Below, one piece after another: positions 6,304 through 11,863 of a DNA stretch of 11,863 bases. The DNA is from JAXGPP01 sp964436865. Its GTDB lineage: Bacteria > Planctomycetota > Planctomycetia > Pirellulales > Thermoguttaceae. Where the stretch lies: NCBI GenBank assembly GCA_964436865.1, contig CAYTFK010000224.1, positions 1 through 11,863 of the forward strand, in the 5' to 3' direction. Every line of letters begins with the position of its first letter. Position 1 is the stretch's first letter. The notes beneath the pieces are model-generated. The model did not search any database, was not told the origin of the DNA, and saw only the letters and a program-made list of their open reading frames with translations. The translations under genes were made by a program, and so were the position numbers.

Positions 6304-7155
6304 TCAGCGGGCGAGGATCTGCAGGCTTTCGGCCGGGAGAATGGCGTTGAGGCTGCCGGAGCGAAAACCTTCCAGATCGAGCGCAACGTATTTGAAGCCG
6401 GCGGCCTTGAGGCGGTCGATCACTTCGCGGCGGAAATCGGCGTCGAGGAAACGCGGCAGTGCGTCGGGTGAAACCTCGATCCGGGCGACGTCGCCGCGGT
6501 GGTAGCGCACCCGGAGGGGTTGAAAGCCCTGCTCGCGCAGGAACCGCTCTGCCTGATCGATCATCTCCAGCCGCTCGGGGGTGACCTGCTCGCCGTAGGC
6601 GATGCGACTGCTCAGGCAGGGCGTGGCCGGCTTGTCCCAGATGGGCACCCCCCAATGGGCAGCCAACTGGCGGATCTCAGGTTTGGTAAATTCGCATTCA
6701 GCCAGCGGGCTCTTGACCTGCTGCTCGCGGGCGGCACGCAGGCCGGGGCGGTGCTCGCCGTGGTCGTCGCGATTCGAACCATCGCAAACGACCGCCACGC
6801 CCAGCCGGCGGCTCAGCTTCTCGACCTCGACGAACAACTCCGTCTTGCAGTGATAGCAGCGGTTGGAGTCGTTCCGCTGATATTCCGGATTGGTCAACTC
6901 GTTGGTCTCGATCACTTCATGGCGGATCCCGATCTGCCGGGCCAGGTCGCGGCACTCGTCGAGTTCACCGGCAGCGAGGCTTGCGCTCACGCCGGTCACC
7001 GCCACCGCACGGTCGCCCAGGGCGATCTGGGCCGCCTTGGCCAGTACCGTGCTGTCCAGTCCGCCGGAAAAGGCCACCGCGCAGCTTCCATAGCCGCGCA
7101 GCAATTTGAGCAGGAGGTCGCGTTTGGCCGCAATCGGAGGAGTAAGGTCGGGCAT
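6304..7155 (-). CDS. larE: LarE, ATP-dependent sacrificial sulfur transferase
   Basis: The 283-residue protein belongs to the PP-loop ATPase superfamily. The pyrophosphate loop SGGLDS is at residues 30-35 (CAVAFSGGLDST), NRCYHCK at 98-104, DGSNRDD at 125-131 and ATPCLSSRIAYG around 177-188. The last motif carries C180, which corresponds to the cysteine that Lactobacillus LarE sacrifices (C176) when it converts the adenylylated nicotinic-acid dinucleotide cofactor precursor into its thio form on the way to the nickel-pincer nucleotide of lactate racemase. Length agrees with the family (about 275 residues). No larA, larB or larC lies in the window, so the cofactor may serve another racemase or epimerase elsewhere, or the protein may sulfurate something else. 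The start at 7155 has no Shine-Dalgarno sequence and lies 5 bp from a large inverted repeat. Confidence 0.9.
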   Translation of the reverse strand: MPDLTPPIAAKRDLLLKLLRGYGSCAVAFSGGLDSTVLAKAAQIALGDRAVAVTGVSASLAAGELDECRDLARQIGIRHEVIETNELTNPEYQRNDSNRCYHCKTELFVEVEKLSRRLGVAVVCDGSNRDDHGEHRPGLRAAREQQVKSPLAECEFTKPEIRQLAAHWGVPIWDKPATPCLSSRIAYGEQVTPERLEMIDQAERFLREQGFQPLRVRYHRGDVARIEVSPDALPRFLDADFRREVIDRLKAAGFKYVALDLEGFRSGSLNAILPAESLQILAR

Positions 7156-7160
7156 GGGGA

Positions 7161-7257
7161 AGCTTTCAGCGATCGGCTTTCAGCGGTCAGCTATCGGCCA
7201 CCAGCGAAAGGAATTGACTCTGCCAAGCTGAAAGCTGACGGCTGATCGCTGACGGCT
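7161..7257. repeat. 32-bp imperfect inverted repeat built from TCAGC units
   Basis: The left arm 7161-7192 and the right arm 7226-7257 match as reverse complements at 25 of 32 positions, with a 33-bp spacer. Each arm consists of short units of the pattern AGCnnTCAGC and the mismatches cluster in the nn positions, so the arms share a phase rather than decaying at random. The element begins 5 bp upstream of the larE start codon and would be in its 5' leader or promoter. It resembles the AGC/TCAGC low-complexity spacer repeats seen in many environmental bacterial genomes (recalled, not searched). Confidence 0.7.
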
Positions 7258-7290
7258 ACCTAAAAAATGGTCCTCCACCGCAATGCCGTG

Positions 7291-7472
7291 GCAATGCGCA
7301 TTTGGGAGCCCGTCATCTTAAGGTGGGTGCCGCGGTCTACGGGTTGTGTGATCCACGCGCCGGACGAACCGGCAGACCGTGGCTGTACACGCATCCGGAG
7401 GCCTGGAGACCGGCGAACCAGCCTCCGATTCGGCTCCCAACGGGCAACGTATCGGCTCCCCAAAATGGTTGC
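7291..7472. repeat. Structured ~180-bp intergenic element with terminal inverted repeats
   Basis: The ends are imperfect inverted repeats: 7291-7310 (GCAATGCGCATTTGGGAGCC) and 7454-7472 (GGCTCCCCAAAATGGTTGC). A second copy of GGCTCCCAA lies at 7432-7440. Inside are a 10-bp stem with one G-U, 7329-7338 with 7374-7383, enclosing a 5-bp hairpin 7359-7363/7369-7373 and a possible 4-bp one (7341-7344/7351-7354), and then a stem 7396-7402/7421-7427 (CGGAGGC/GCCTCCG). The whole can fold as one nested structure. Short overlapping frames on both strands (within 7260-7580) show no family features. It may be a small non-autonomous repeat (MITE-like) or a structured RNA; I cannot tell which from one copy. 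Confidence 0.45.
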
Positions 7473-7526
7473 ATCGTCAGCACGAGCATGGTAGAGGACC
7501 ATGACTGCAAAGCAATGGTATCAGGT

Positions 7527-7632
7527 GCCCCGCGGGGCGACAAGTTGAACCGCGCTGGGCACAGCGCCGCCGGAGCGTAACTCGTGCGCGATCGGACACC
7601 GATCGCCCGATTTGTGAACAGGCTGTGCGCAC
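7527..7632. promoter_or_regulatory. Cluster of dyads upstream of the amtB sigma-54 promoter
   Basis: There are four perfect dyads within 106 bp: GCCCCGCGGGGC (7527-7538), GCGCTG/CAGCGC with a GGCA loop (7552-7567), GCGATCGG/CCGATCGC with an ACA spacer (7588-7606), and GTGCGCAC (7625-7632). They lie about 140-240 bp upstream of the predicted amtB start point, the last two in the range where enhancer-binding proteins such as NtrC bind. None matches the enteric NtrC consensus well. They could instead be tandem hairpins of a transcript. Confidence 0.4.
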
Positions 7633-7713
7633 GAAGCGGGCAGGTCGGGGCGAGAGCGGGAAATGTACGGAGATCCTTACTTCGCCTCAAACCATTGCCA
7701 GCAGGGCTGTTAA

Positions 7714-7727
7714 GCACGGCGCCGTGC
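7714..7727. promoter_or_regulatory. 14-bp perfect palindrome next to the amtB promoter
   Basis: GCACGGCGCCGTGC is fully self-complementary and ends 17 bp before the sigma-54 -24 element, centred near -50. The half-sites GCAC and GTGC are those of NtrC sites, but they are 6 bp apart here instead of the 7 bp of glnA-type sites. It may be an activator or repressor site. Confidence 0.4.
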
Positions 7728-7744
7728 AACGGCCTGCGACATTC

Positions 7745-7760
7745 TGGCATGACCGATGCT
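7745..7760 (+). promoter_or_regulatory. Sigma-54 promoter of amtB
   Basis: TGGCATGACCGATGCT aligns with the RpoN consensus TGGCACG-N4-TTGCW. The invariant GG and GC have the exact spacing (GG at 7746-7747, GC at 7758-7759), and only two consensus positions differ. Counting C7759 as -12, transcription starts near 7771, leaving a 66-nt leader before the ATG at 7837. Ammonium-channel genes are classic RpoN/NtrC targets, so sequence and context agree. An upstream bound activator is required, and dyads are present at about -50, -142 and -174. Confidence 0.75.
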
Positions 7761-7836
7761 ATCTGCACCAAACGACGACACACGGACGCGTCCTGGCATG
7801 CGTCCTGATTGCAGACCTCTACCAATGGTGCGGAGC

Positions 7837-9249
7837 ATGAAATCGCTAACGAAGACAAACATCGCGATCGGCGCTTGCGCGCTGGTGCTGGGATTGACTC
7901 TGGTCGTGCCCGGAGGGCTGGCGGCCCAGGAAGCGGAAGAGTCGGTAGCGGCAGTCGCCGAGACCGCCAGTGTGGCACCGACGCAGGAGGTGGACACAGG
8001 CGACAACGCCTGGATTCTGACCAGTTCGGCGCTGGTGTTGATGATGACCGCGCCGGGATTGGCGCTGTTCTATAGCGGGCTGGTGCGCAAGAAGAACGTG
8101 CTCGGCGTGATCATGCAGTGCGTTTTTCTGATGGGCCTGATGACGGTTATCTGGGCCCTCTGGGGATACTCGTTGAGCTTCGGCGGTTCGGACAGGCCGC
8201 TGTTGGGCAACGCCGATTTCCTGTTGATGCGCGACGTGCAGTTGCAGGCCGGAGGAATCGTCCCCATGGAAGGAACGCTTCCACGGCTGACCCACATGCT
8301 GTTTCAGGGAATGTTCTTCATCATCACCCCGGCTTTGATTGTCGGGGCCTTCGCCGAGCGGATGAAGTTCAGCACCATGGTGGTCTTCATGACCCTGTGG
8401 GGAACGCTCGTGTATTGCCCGCTGTGTCACTGGGTGTGGGACGGCGGGATCCTGGCGTACGGCAACTCGTTCTTGCCAGCCGCCGGGGCGCTCGATTTCG
8501 CCGGTGGAACGGTGGTACATATCAGTTCGGGAGTCTCGGCGCTCGTTTGCGCACTGCTGCTGGGCAAGCGTCTGGGATACGGCAGTGAGCCGATGCCGCC
8601 GCACAACCTCACCTATACGGCAATCGGCGCGACGATGCTTTGGGTCGGCTGGTTCGGCTTCAACGGCGGCAGTGCGCTGTCGTCGGGCGCGGCGGCCGCC
8701 AGCGCGTTTGCCGCAACCCATTTCGCGGCCGCGGCGGGGGGGCTTGCCTGGGCGGGAGCCGAATGGGTTGAACGGGGCAAGCCGACGCTATTGGGCGCGT
8801 GTTCCGGCGTGGTGGCCGGCCTGGTGGGCATCACTCCGGGCTCCGGCTTCGTGCAGCCGATCTGGGGCCTTGTCATCGGCGCGGCCGCCGGCGTCGTCTG
8901 CTACCTGGCTTGCACCCGACTGAAGCGTGCCTTCGGCTACGACGACTCGCTCGATGTTTTCGGCGTGCACGGGGTAGGCGGCACGCTGGGCGCCATTCTC
9001 ACCGGCGTGTTCGCTACGCGCGATATCGGCACCGTGGCGAGCGATTCGCCGCTGGGGCTGATCGAAGGAGGCTCGCTGGTCGTCAATCAACTTATCGCCA
9101 CCGGGATCACTTGGGCGCTGGCGATCGTCGCCACCTTCGTCCTGCTGAAAGTGCTCGACGCCGTGATGGGCCTGCGAGTCTCCCACCAGGAAGAGATCCA
9201 GGGCCTGGACCTCAGCCAGCACGGCGAGGAAGGCTACATCTTCATTTGA
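7837..9249 (+). CDS. amtB: AmtB ammonium channel
   Basis: This 470-residue ammonium transporter of the Amt/Rh family sits in the cytoplasmic membrane and conducts ammonium under nitrogen limitation, gated by PII. An N-terminal signal peptide (MKSLTK, then a hydrophobic stretch ending near GLAAQEA) and an acidic linker of about 25 residues precede TM1 (NAWILTSSALVLMMTAPGLALFYSG). Conserved sites are FQGMFFIITPALIVGAFAER (Phe-gate region), HWVW, LDFAGGTVVHISSG with D220 and the first pore histidine H228, GWFGFNGGSAL (second Phe gate and the Ser of the recruitment site), and DVFGVHGVGG with the second pore histidine H378. The frame is open back to an ATG at 7756, but that lies within the sigma-54 promoter, upstream of the expected transcript start, so 7837 is chosen; ATG 7825 is a possible alternative. 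It is followed by glnB and glnD. Confidence 0.95.
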   Translation: MKSLTKTNIAIGACALVLGLTLVVPGGLAAQEAEESVAAVAETASVAPTQEVDTGDNAWILTSSALVLMMTAPGLALFYSGLVRKKNVLGVIMQCVFLMGLMTVIWALWGYSLSFGGSDRPLLGNADFLLMRDVQLQAGGIVPMEGTLPRLTHMLFQGMFFIITPALIVGAFAERMKFSTMVVFMTLWGTLVYCPLCHWVWDGGILAYGNSFLPAAGALDFAGGTVVHISSGVSALVCALLLGKRLGYGSEPMPPHNLTYTAIGATMLWVGWFGFNGGSALSSGAAAASAFAATHFAAAAGGLAWAGAEWVERGKPTLLGACSGVVAGLVGITPGSGFVQPIWGLVIGAAAGVVCYLACTRLKRAFGYDDSLDVFGVHGVGGTLGAILTGVFATRDIGTVASDSPLGLIEGGSLVVNQLIATGITWALAIVATFVLLKVLDAVMGLRVSHQEEIQGLDLSQHGEEGYIFI

Positions 9250-9279
9250 CGGCGGCGCTTTCCTGCCGATCTGTCACAC

Positions 9280-9319
9280 GCCGATCTCGGTTCTCGCCCT
9301 GCGGGAACCGGAGATCGGC
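9280..9319 (+). terminator. Long hairpin after amtB
   Basis: Arms 9280-9297 and 9301-9319 pair over about 18 bp around a CCT loop: GCCGATCTC with GAGATCGGC, then GGTTC with GAACC after one bulged base, then a T-G and CGC/GCG. It begins 31 bp after the amtB stop (9249). It has the shape of an intrinsic terminator but no T-run follows, so it may instead attenuate read-through into glnB or protect the amtB 3' end. Confidence 0.6.
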
Positions 9320-9325
9320 CGAGGC

Positions 9326-9354
9326 TGGACGCTGAACAAATCACCCACTAGAGT
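9326..9354 (+). promoter_or_regulatory. Candidate sigma-70-type promoter of glnB
   Basis: A -35-like TGGACG (9326-9331) and a -10-like TAGAGT (9349-9354) are separated by exactly 17 bp. The element follows the amtB terminator-like hairpin and would start transcription near 9361, about 65 nt before the glnB ATG. Each box matches the consensus only partly. Confidence 0.4.
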
Positions 9355-9373
9355 AACCGTACACGGCTGCGGC

Positions 9374-9395
9374 CCGGCGGATTCTCATCCGCCGG
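9374..9395 (+). promoter_or_regulatory. Perfect 9-bp hairpin in the glnB leader
   Basis: CCGGCGGAT (9374-9382) pairs perfectly with ATCCGCCGG (9387-9395) around a TCTC loop. It ends 30 bp before the glnB start and 17 bp before the Shine-Dalgarno sequence. It could stabilise the 5' end of the glnB message or bind a protein. It is too far from the ribosome-binding site to mask it directly. Confidence 0.5.
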
Positions 9396-9412
9396 TCAGG
9401 CAGCGCCGAAGC

Positions 9413-9418
9413 GAGGAG
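9413..9418 (+). promoter_or_regulatory. Strong Shine-Dalgarno site of glnB
   Basis: GAGGAG lies 7 nt before ATG 9426 and fixes the glnB start. It is the only clearly good Shine-Dalgarno sequence I see in the window, fitting a highly translated signalling protein. Confidence 0.75.
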
Positions 9419-9425
9419 TCCTTGC

Positions 9426-9764
9426 ATGAAGAAGGTTGAAGCGATCATCCGGCACTTCAAGCTCGAAGACGTCAAGAACGCCCTGACCGAACACGGCGTC
9501 ACGGGCATGACGATCACCGAGGTCCGCGGCTTTGGCCGTCAGAAGGGCCACACCGAGATGTACCGCGGGACGGAGTACACCGTCGATTTCGTCCCCAAGA
9601 TCAAACTGGAGATCGCGGTGCCCGATGGCGACGCGGAACGGGTAATCGACACGATTATCCAATCGGCGCAGACGGGCCAGATCGGCGACGGCAAGATCTT
9701 CGTCAGCGACTTGGCGCAGATCGTCCGCATCCGCACCCGTGAGCTCAACGACGAGGCTCTTTGA
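9426..9764 (+). CDS. glnB: PII nitrogen-regulatory signal protein
   Basis: This 112-residue PII protein has full canonical length. Conserved segments are MKKVEAIIRHFKLEDVKNAL, TEVRGFGRQKGHTEMYRG, the T-loop RGTEYTVDFVPK with Y51 as the uridylylation site, the B-loop TGQIGDGKIFV and the C-loop VRIRTRE. The trimer binds ATP/ADP and 2-oxoglutarate and reports nitrogen and carbon status. D54 and the second Lys resemble enteric GlnB, whereas its position after amtB is that of GlnK, so either name is defensible. The B-loop has Gln where enteric proteins have Lys (TGK to TGQ). With GlnD encoded downstream, regulation by uridylylation of Y51 is expected, and the unmodified protein would plug AmtB. 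It has its own candidate promoter, leader hairpin and a good Shine-Dalgarno sequence. Confidence 0.96.
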   Translation: MKKVEAIIRHFKLEDVKNALTEHGVTGMTITEVRGFGRQKGHTEMYRGTEYTVDFVPKIKLEIAVPDGDAERVIDTIIQSAQTGQIGDGKIFVSDLAQIVRIRTRELNDEAL

Positions 9765-9892
9765 GAGTACGTTTCGCAACCGGCCTGTGCACCGGGCCTG
9801 GCCGGATCGAGAAACGGGTTTCGAGACTTCCTCTTTGAGGAGCGATCGGAGCATCTCCGCGGCGGCGCGCGGGCTGCGGCACCCGACGCGGC

Positions 9893-9937
9893 GTGCAGGC
9901 GTCTGGCATGCGCGAGTACAAGTCGGGACGCCTGCAC
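9893..9937. repeat. 11-bp perfect inverted repeat between glnB and glnD
   Basis: GTGCAGGCGTC (9893-9903) is exactly complementary to GACGCCTGCAC (9927-9937), with a 23-bp spacer. It ends 24 bp before the glnD -10 box, so it lies immediately upstream of the -35 region, where an operator would be expected. It is 129 bp past the glnB stop and lacks a T-run, so a terminator is less likely. The rest of the 265-bp spacer holds only a weak CCGGCC/GGCCGG pair (9780-9805) and no gene. Confidence 0.5.
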
Positions 9938-9961
9938 CCCCGCGCGTCTTCCTCCCGCGGC

Positions 9962-9967
9962 TATAAT
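9962..9967 (+). promoter_or_regulatory. -10 element (TATAAT) of glnD
   Basis: A perfect TATAAT in strongly GC-rich surroundings, 63 bp before the glnD ATG and on the same strand. No -35 box is recognisable 17 bp upstream, where the sequence is C/G-rich, so an activator or an extended contact may be needed. Expected start point is near 9975, leaving a leader of about 55 nt. Confidence 0.5.
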
Positions 9968-10029
9968 GGGTGCAAGAAGGTACGGACAGGTCCGCGGCCG
10001 TGCCCGGTATGCAAAAGGCTTGAGCCACG

Positions 10030-11863
10030 ATGATGATTCGCTTGCGAGAGAGCGTGGTGAGCGCCAAGCGGCGGCTGGCCGACTCCCATGCACGTCTGCG
10101 GGCGCGGCACGAGGAGGGGGGCACCGGGGTCGAGGTGTCGCGCGCCATCACCGAACTCCGCGACGAGGTTGTACTGGAACTGAGCCAGGCGGCGCTGGCG
10201 GATCTCACCGGCGGCGACTCGGCGGCGCTTTCGGCCAGGTTTGCCCTGGTGGCTCACGGCGGCTACGGGCGCGCCGACATGGCTCCCTATTCCGACATCG
10301 ACCTGATGATCCTCTCGGCAGCCGGTTCGGCCGCCGAGATCGCCCCGCTGGCCGAGAGGCTGCTGCGCGACGTATTCGATGCCGGGCTCGTTCTCGGCCA
10401 CAGCGTCCGCACGCCGGAAGAAGCCTGCCGCCTGTCGGCTCAGGATCCGCTGATCTGCACGTCGCTCGTCGAATCGCGGTTTCTGTGGGGCAATCGAGAA
10501 CTCTTTGACAGTTTTGCGAGCCGCTTCGAGCGGCGGCTTCGCAGCCGGCCCGCAAGCCTCGTCGCGGCGATCGACCGAGCCCGGAACGAGGAGCGGATCA
10601 AGTACGGCGAAACGGTCTATCTGCTGGAGCCCAATGTAAAGCGATCGCGGGGGTCGCTCCGCGATATCCAGCTTCTGCGCTGGATCGGGCGAGTGCGCCA
10701 CGGCAATGCCGACCTCAACGCACTGGCGGCTGCCGGCCAACTGCCGGAGGAAGATGCCCGAGCGGTCGCTCGAGCGCTGGAGTTCCTGCTGCGGTTGCGC
10801 AATGAGATGCACTTCCACGCCGGGCGCTCAAGCGACGTACTCGCCCGGTCCGAGCAGCTCCGCATTGCCGAGCGGTTCGGTTACCGGCCCGCGGCCGGAA
10901 TGCTCCCCGTGGAGTCGTTCATGCGCGACTACTTCCGGCACACCGAACAGGTGAGCAATGTCGTGCGCCGCTTCGTCACCAAAGCTCGTGCGTCCCGCCG
11001 CGGACAGGTGGTGATGACGCTCCTGGGACACTGGGTGCCGGGCGGCTTCCGGGTTGGGCCAAGCCACATCGGCGCGGCCGCCGAAGGGCTGGAACTGATC
11101 CGCAGCGGGCTCGACGGCATCATGCAACTGGTCGAACTGGCCAGTCTCTACGATAAGGAAATCACCCCCGAGACATGGCAGGTGGTGCGCGAAACGGCTG
11201 CCGGTTTGAGCGGGGTTCCGTCGCCCGACTCCATACGGATGTTCCGCTCAGTGCTGGGGCGTCCCACGCGCCTCGGCGAGTTGCTTCGCGGGCTCCACGA
11301 GATTGGGCTTCTCGAGCGGTTCATTCCCGGTTTCAGCCACGCCAGGGGCTTGCTCCAGTTCAACCAGTACCACAAGTTCACGGTGGACGAGCATAGCCTG
11401 CGGGCGGTCGAGCAGGCGGCCGACCTGCAATCGGCGGCCGGGCCGCTGGCGGCGATCTACCGCGCCATCGGCCGCAAGGATGTGCTCCACTTGGCGCTGT
11501 TGACCCATGATCTCGGCAAGGGCTACCCGGAGGACCACTGCGAGGCGGGACGGCGGATCGCCACGGAGACGGCTGCGCGGCTGGGACTGGAGGCGGGTGC
11601 GCGCGACGCACTGGCGTTTCTCGTGCATCGCCACCTGCTGATGAACCATCTCGCCTTTCGGCGCGACACCAGCGACGAGGAGTTGATCCTCCGTTTCGCG
11701 GTGGAGGTCGGCTCGCCAGAACTGCTGGAGATGCTCACCGTGCTCACCGCCGCCGACATGGCTGCCGTGGCGCCCGATGCCTGGACGAATTGGAAAGCCG
11801 ACATCGTAATCGATCTTTTTGATCGCGCCATGCAGTATCTGGCGGGCGAGACGCTGGCACTCG
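10030..11863 (+). CDS. glnD: GlnD, bifunctional PII uridylyltransferase/uridylyl-removing enzyme (5' part)
   Basis: The frame stays open to the window edge: 611 residues of a protein that is usually about 850-930 long. The nucleotidyltransferase domain carries GGYGRADMAPYSDIDL (77-92) with metal-binding D89 and D91. Next come EPNVKRSRGSLRDIQ, the GlnD-type linker motif, then the helical region with RLRNEMHFHAGR. The HD phosphohydrolase domain shows VDEHSL (H455), LTHDLGKG (H493-D494) and VHRHLLMNH. The C-terminal ACT domains that sense glutamine lie beyond the window. The enzyme uridylylates PII Tyr51 at low glutamine and removes UMP at high glutamine; its substrate is encoded directly upstream. 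Two adjacent ATGs (10030, 10033) compete; an AAAGG about 11 nt upstream may serve as Shine-Dalgarno. The C-terminal part and stop cannot be assessed. Confidence 0.95.
   Translation, partial: MMIRLRESVVSAKRRLADSHARLRARHEEGGTGVEVSRAITELRDEVVLELSQAALADLTGGDSAALSARFALVAHGGYGRADMAPYSDIDLMILSAAGSAAEIAPLAERLLRDVFDAGLVLGHSVRTPEEACRLSAQDPLICTSLVESRFLWGNRELFDSFASRFERRLRSRPASLVAAIDRARNEERIKYGETVYLLEPNVKRSRGSLRDIQLLRWIGRVRHGNADLNALAAAGQLPEEDARAVARALEFLLRLRNEMHFHAGRSSDVLARSEQLRIAERFGYRPAAGMLPVESFMRDYFRHTEQVSNVVRRFVTKARASRRGQVVMTLLGHWVPGGFRVGPSHIGAAAEGLELIRSGLDGIMQLVELASLYDKEITPETWQVVRETAAGLSGVPSPDSIRMFRSVLGRPTRLGELLRGLHEIGLLERFIPGFSHARGLLQFNQYHKFTVDEHSLRAVEQAADLQSAAGPLAAIYRAIGRKDVLHLALLTHDLGKGYPEDHCEAGRRIATETAARLGLEAGARDALAFLVHRHLLMNHLAFRRDTSDEELILRFAVEVGSPELLEMLTVLTAADMAAVAPDAWTNWKADIVIDLFDRAMQYLAGETLAL

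Noticed and set aside
7260..7580. Short open frames on both strands (75-92 codons) in the larE-amtB spacer
   Set aside because: They overlap each other, lack ribosome-binding sites and recognisable domains, and coincide with the inverted-repeat element. Chance frames in GC-rich DNA explain them.
7794..7813. Second sigma-54-like site: TGGCATG followed by TTGCA
   Set aside because: The spacing is too long by several bases (8 instead of 4 between the blocks), and spacing is critical for RpoN.
7765..7831. GCACCA ... TGGTGC as an NtrC site in the amtB leader
   Set aside because: The half-sites match NtrC halves but are 55 bp apart and lie at or downstream of the start point, so they cannot form a normal site. 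Chance 6-mers are likely.
7756..7836. Longer amtB with start at 7756
   Set aside because: It begins inside the sigma-54 core promoter and adds an Arg/Pro/Asp-rich stretch ahead of a normal signal peptide. The start at 7837 (or 7825) fits a transcript beginning near 7771.
9904..9919. TGGCATG inside the glnB-glnD dyad as a sigma-54 promoter for glnD
   Set aside because: There is no GC at the -12 position. The perfect TATAAT downstream is a better candidate.
1..11863. CRISPR arrays, tRNA or rRNA genes, transposase genes
   Set aside because: I looked for regularly spaced repeats, tRNA cloverleaves with CCA-end context, and transposase motifs and saw none. A short or diverged tRNA could still be missed by eye.

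Overview
The window is GC-rich DNA that most likely comes from a planctomycete of the Pirellulales type. The clues are a Ser/Thr kinase with the roughly 70-residue N-terminal preamble I associate with planctomycete kinases, a CpsD-like/ExeA-like ATPase pair beside a GT39-like membrane glycosyltransferase, weak or absent Shine-Dalgarno sites at most starts, and long spacers rich in dyads. This assignment comes from recalled family features, not a search. A run of 100 Ns at 5841-5940 marks an assembly gap.

Left third (1-3924, all +): the 3' end of a Pro/Ala/Tyr-rich protein, a BY-kinase/CpsD-like P-loop protein whose Walker A lysine is a cysteine, an ExeA/GspA-type AAA ATPase, and a polytopic GT39-like glycosyltransferase. 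Together they look like part of a surface-polysaccharide or secretion locus. The glycosyltransferase may have its own promoter that would give an almost leaderless mRNA.

Middle (3960-7155): a small glutaredoxin-like protein (-), diverging across a 310-bp hairpin-bearing spacer from a tail-anchored Ser/Thr protein kinase (+, interrupted by the N gap), which converges on larE (-), the ATP-dependent sacrificial sulfur transferase. A hairpin fills the 72-bp kinase/larE junction.

The 7156-7836 spacer holds no convincing gene but much structure: a 32+32 bp imperfect inverted repeat just upstream of larE, a foldable element of about 180 bp with terminal inverted repeats (7291-7472), a run of perfect dyads (7527-7727), and a well-formed sigma-54 promoter (7745-7760) placed to drive amtB.

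Right third (7837-11863, all +): a nitrogen-sensing module consisting of amtB (ammonium channel with a signal peptide), glnB/glnK (PII with Tyr51) and glnD (PII uridylyltransferase/uridylyl-removing enzyme, cut by the window end). Each gene has its own candidate promoter. The expected logic is that GlnD reads glutamine and uridylylates PII at Tyr51, PII gates AmtB, and sigma-54 with an enhancer-binding protein raises amtB transcription under nitrogen limitation.
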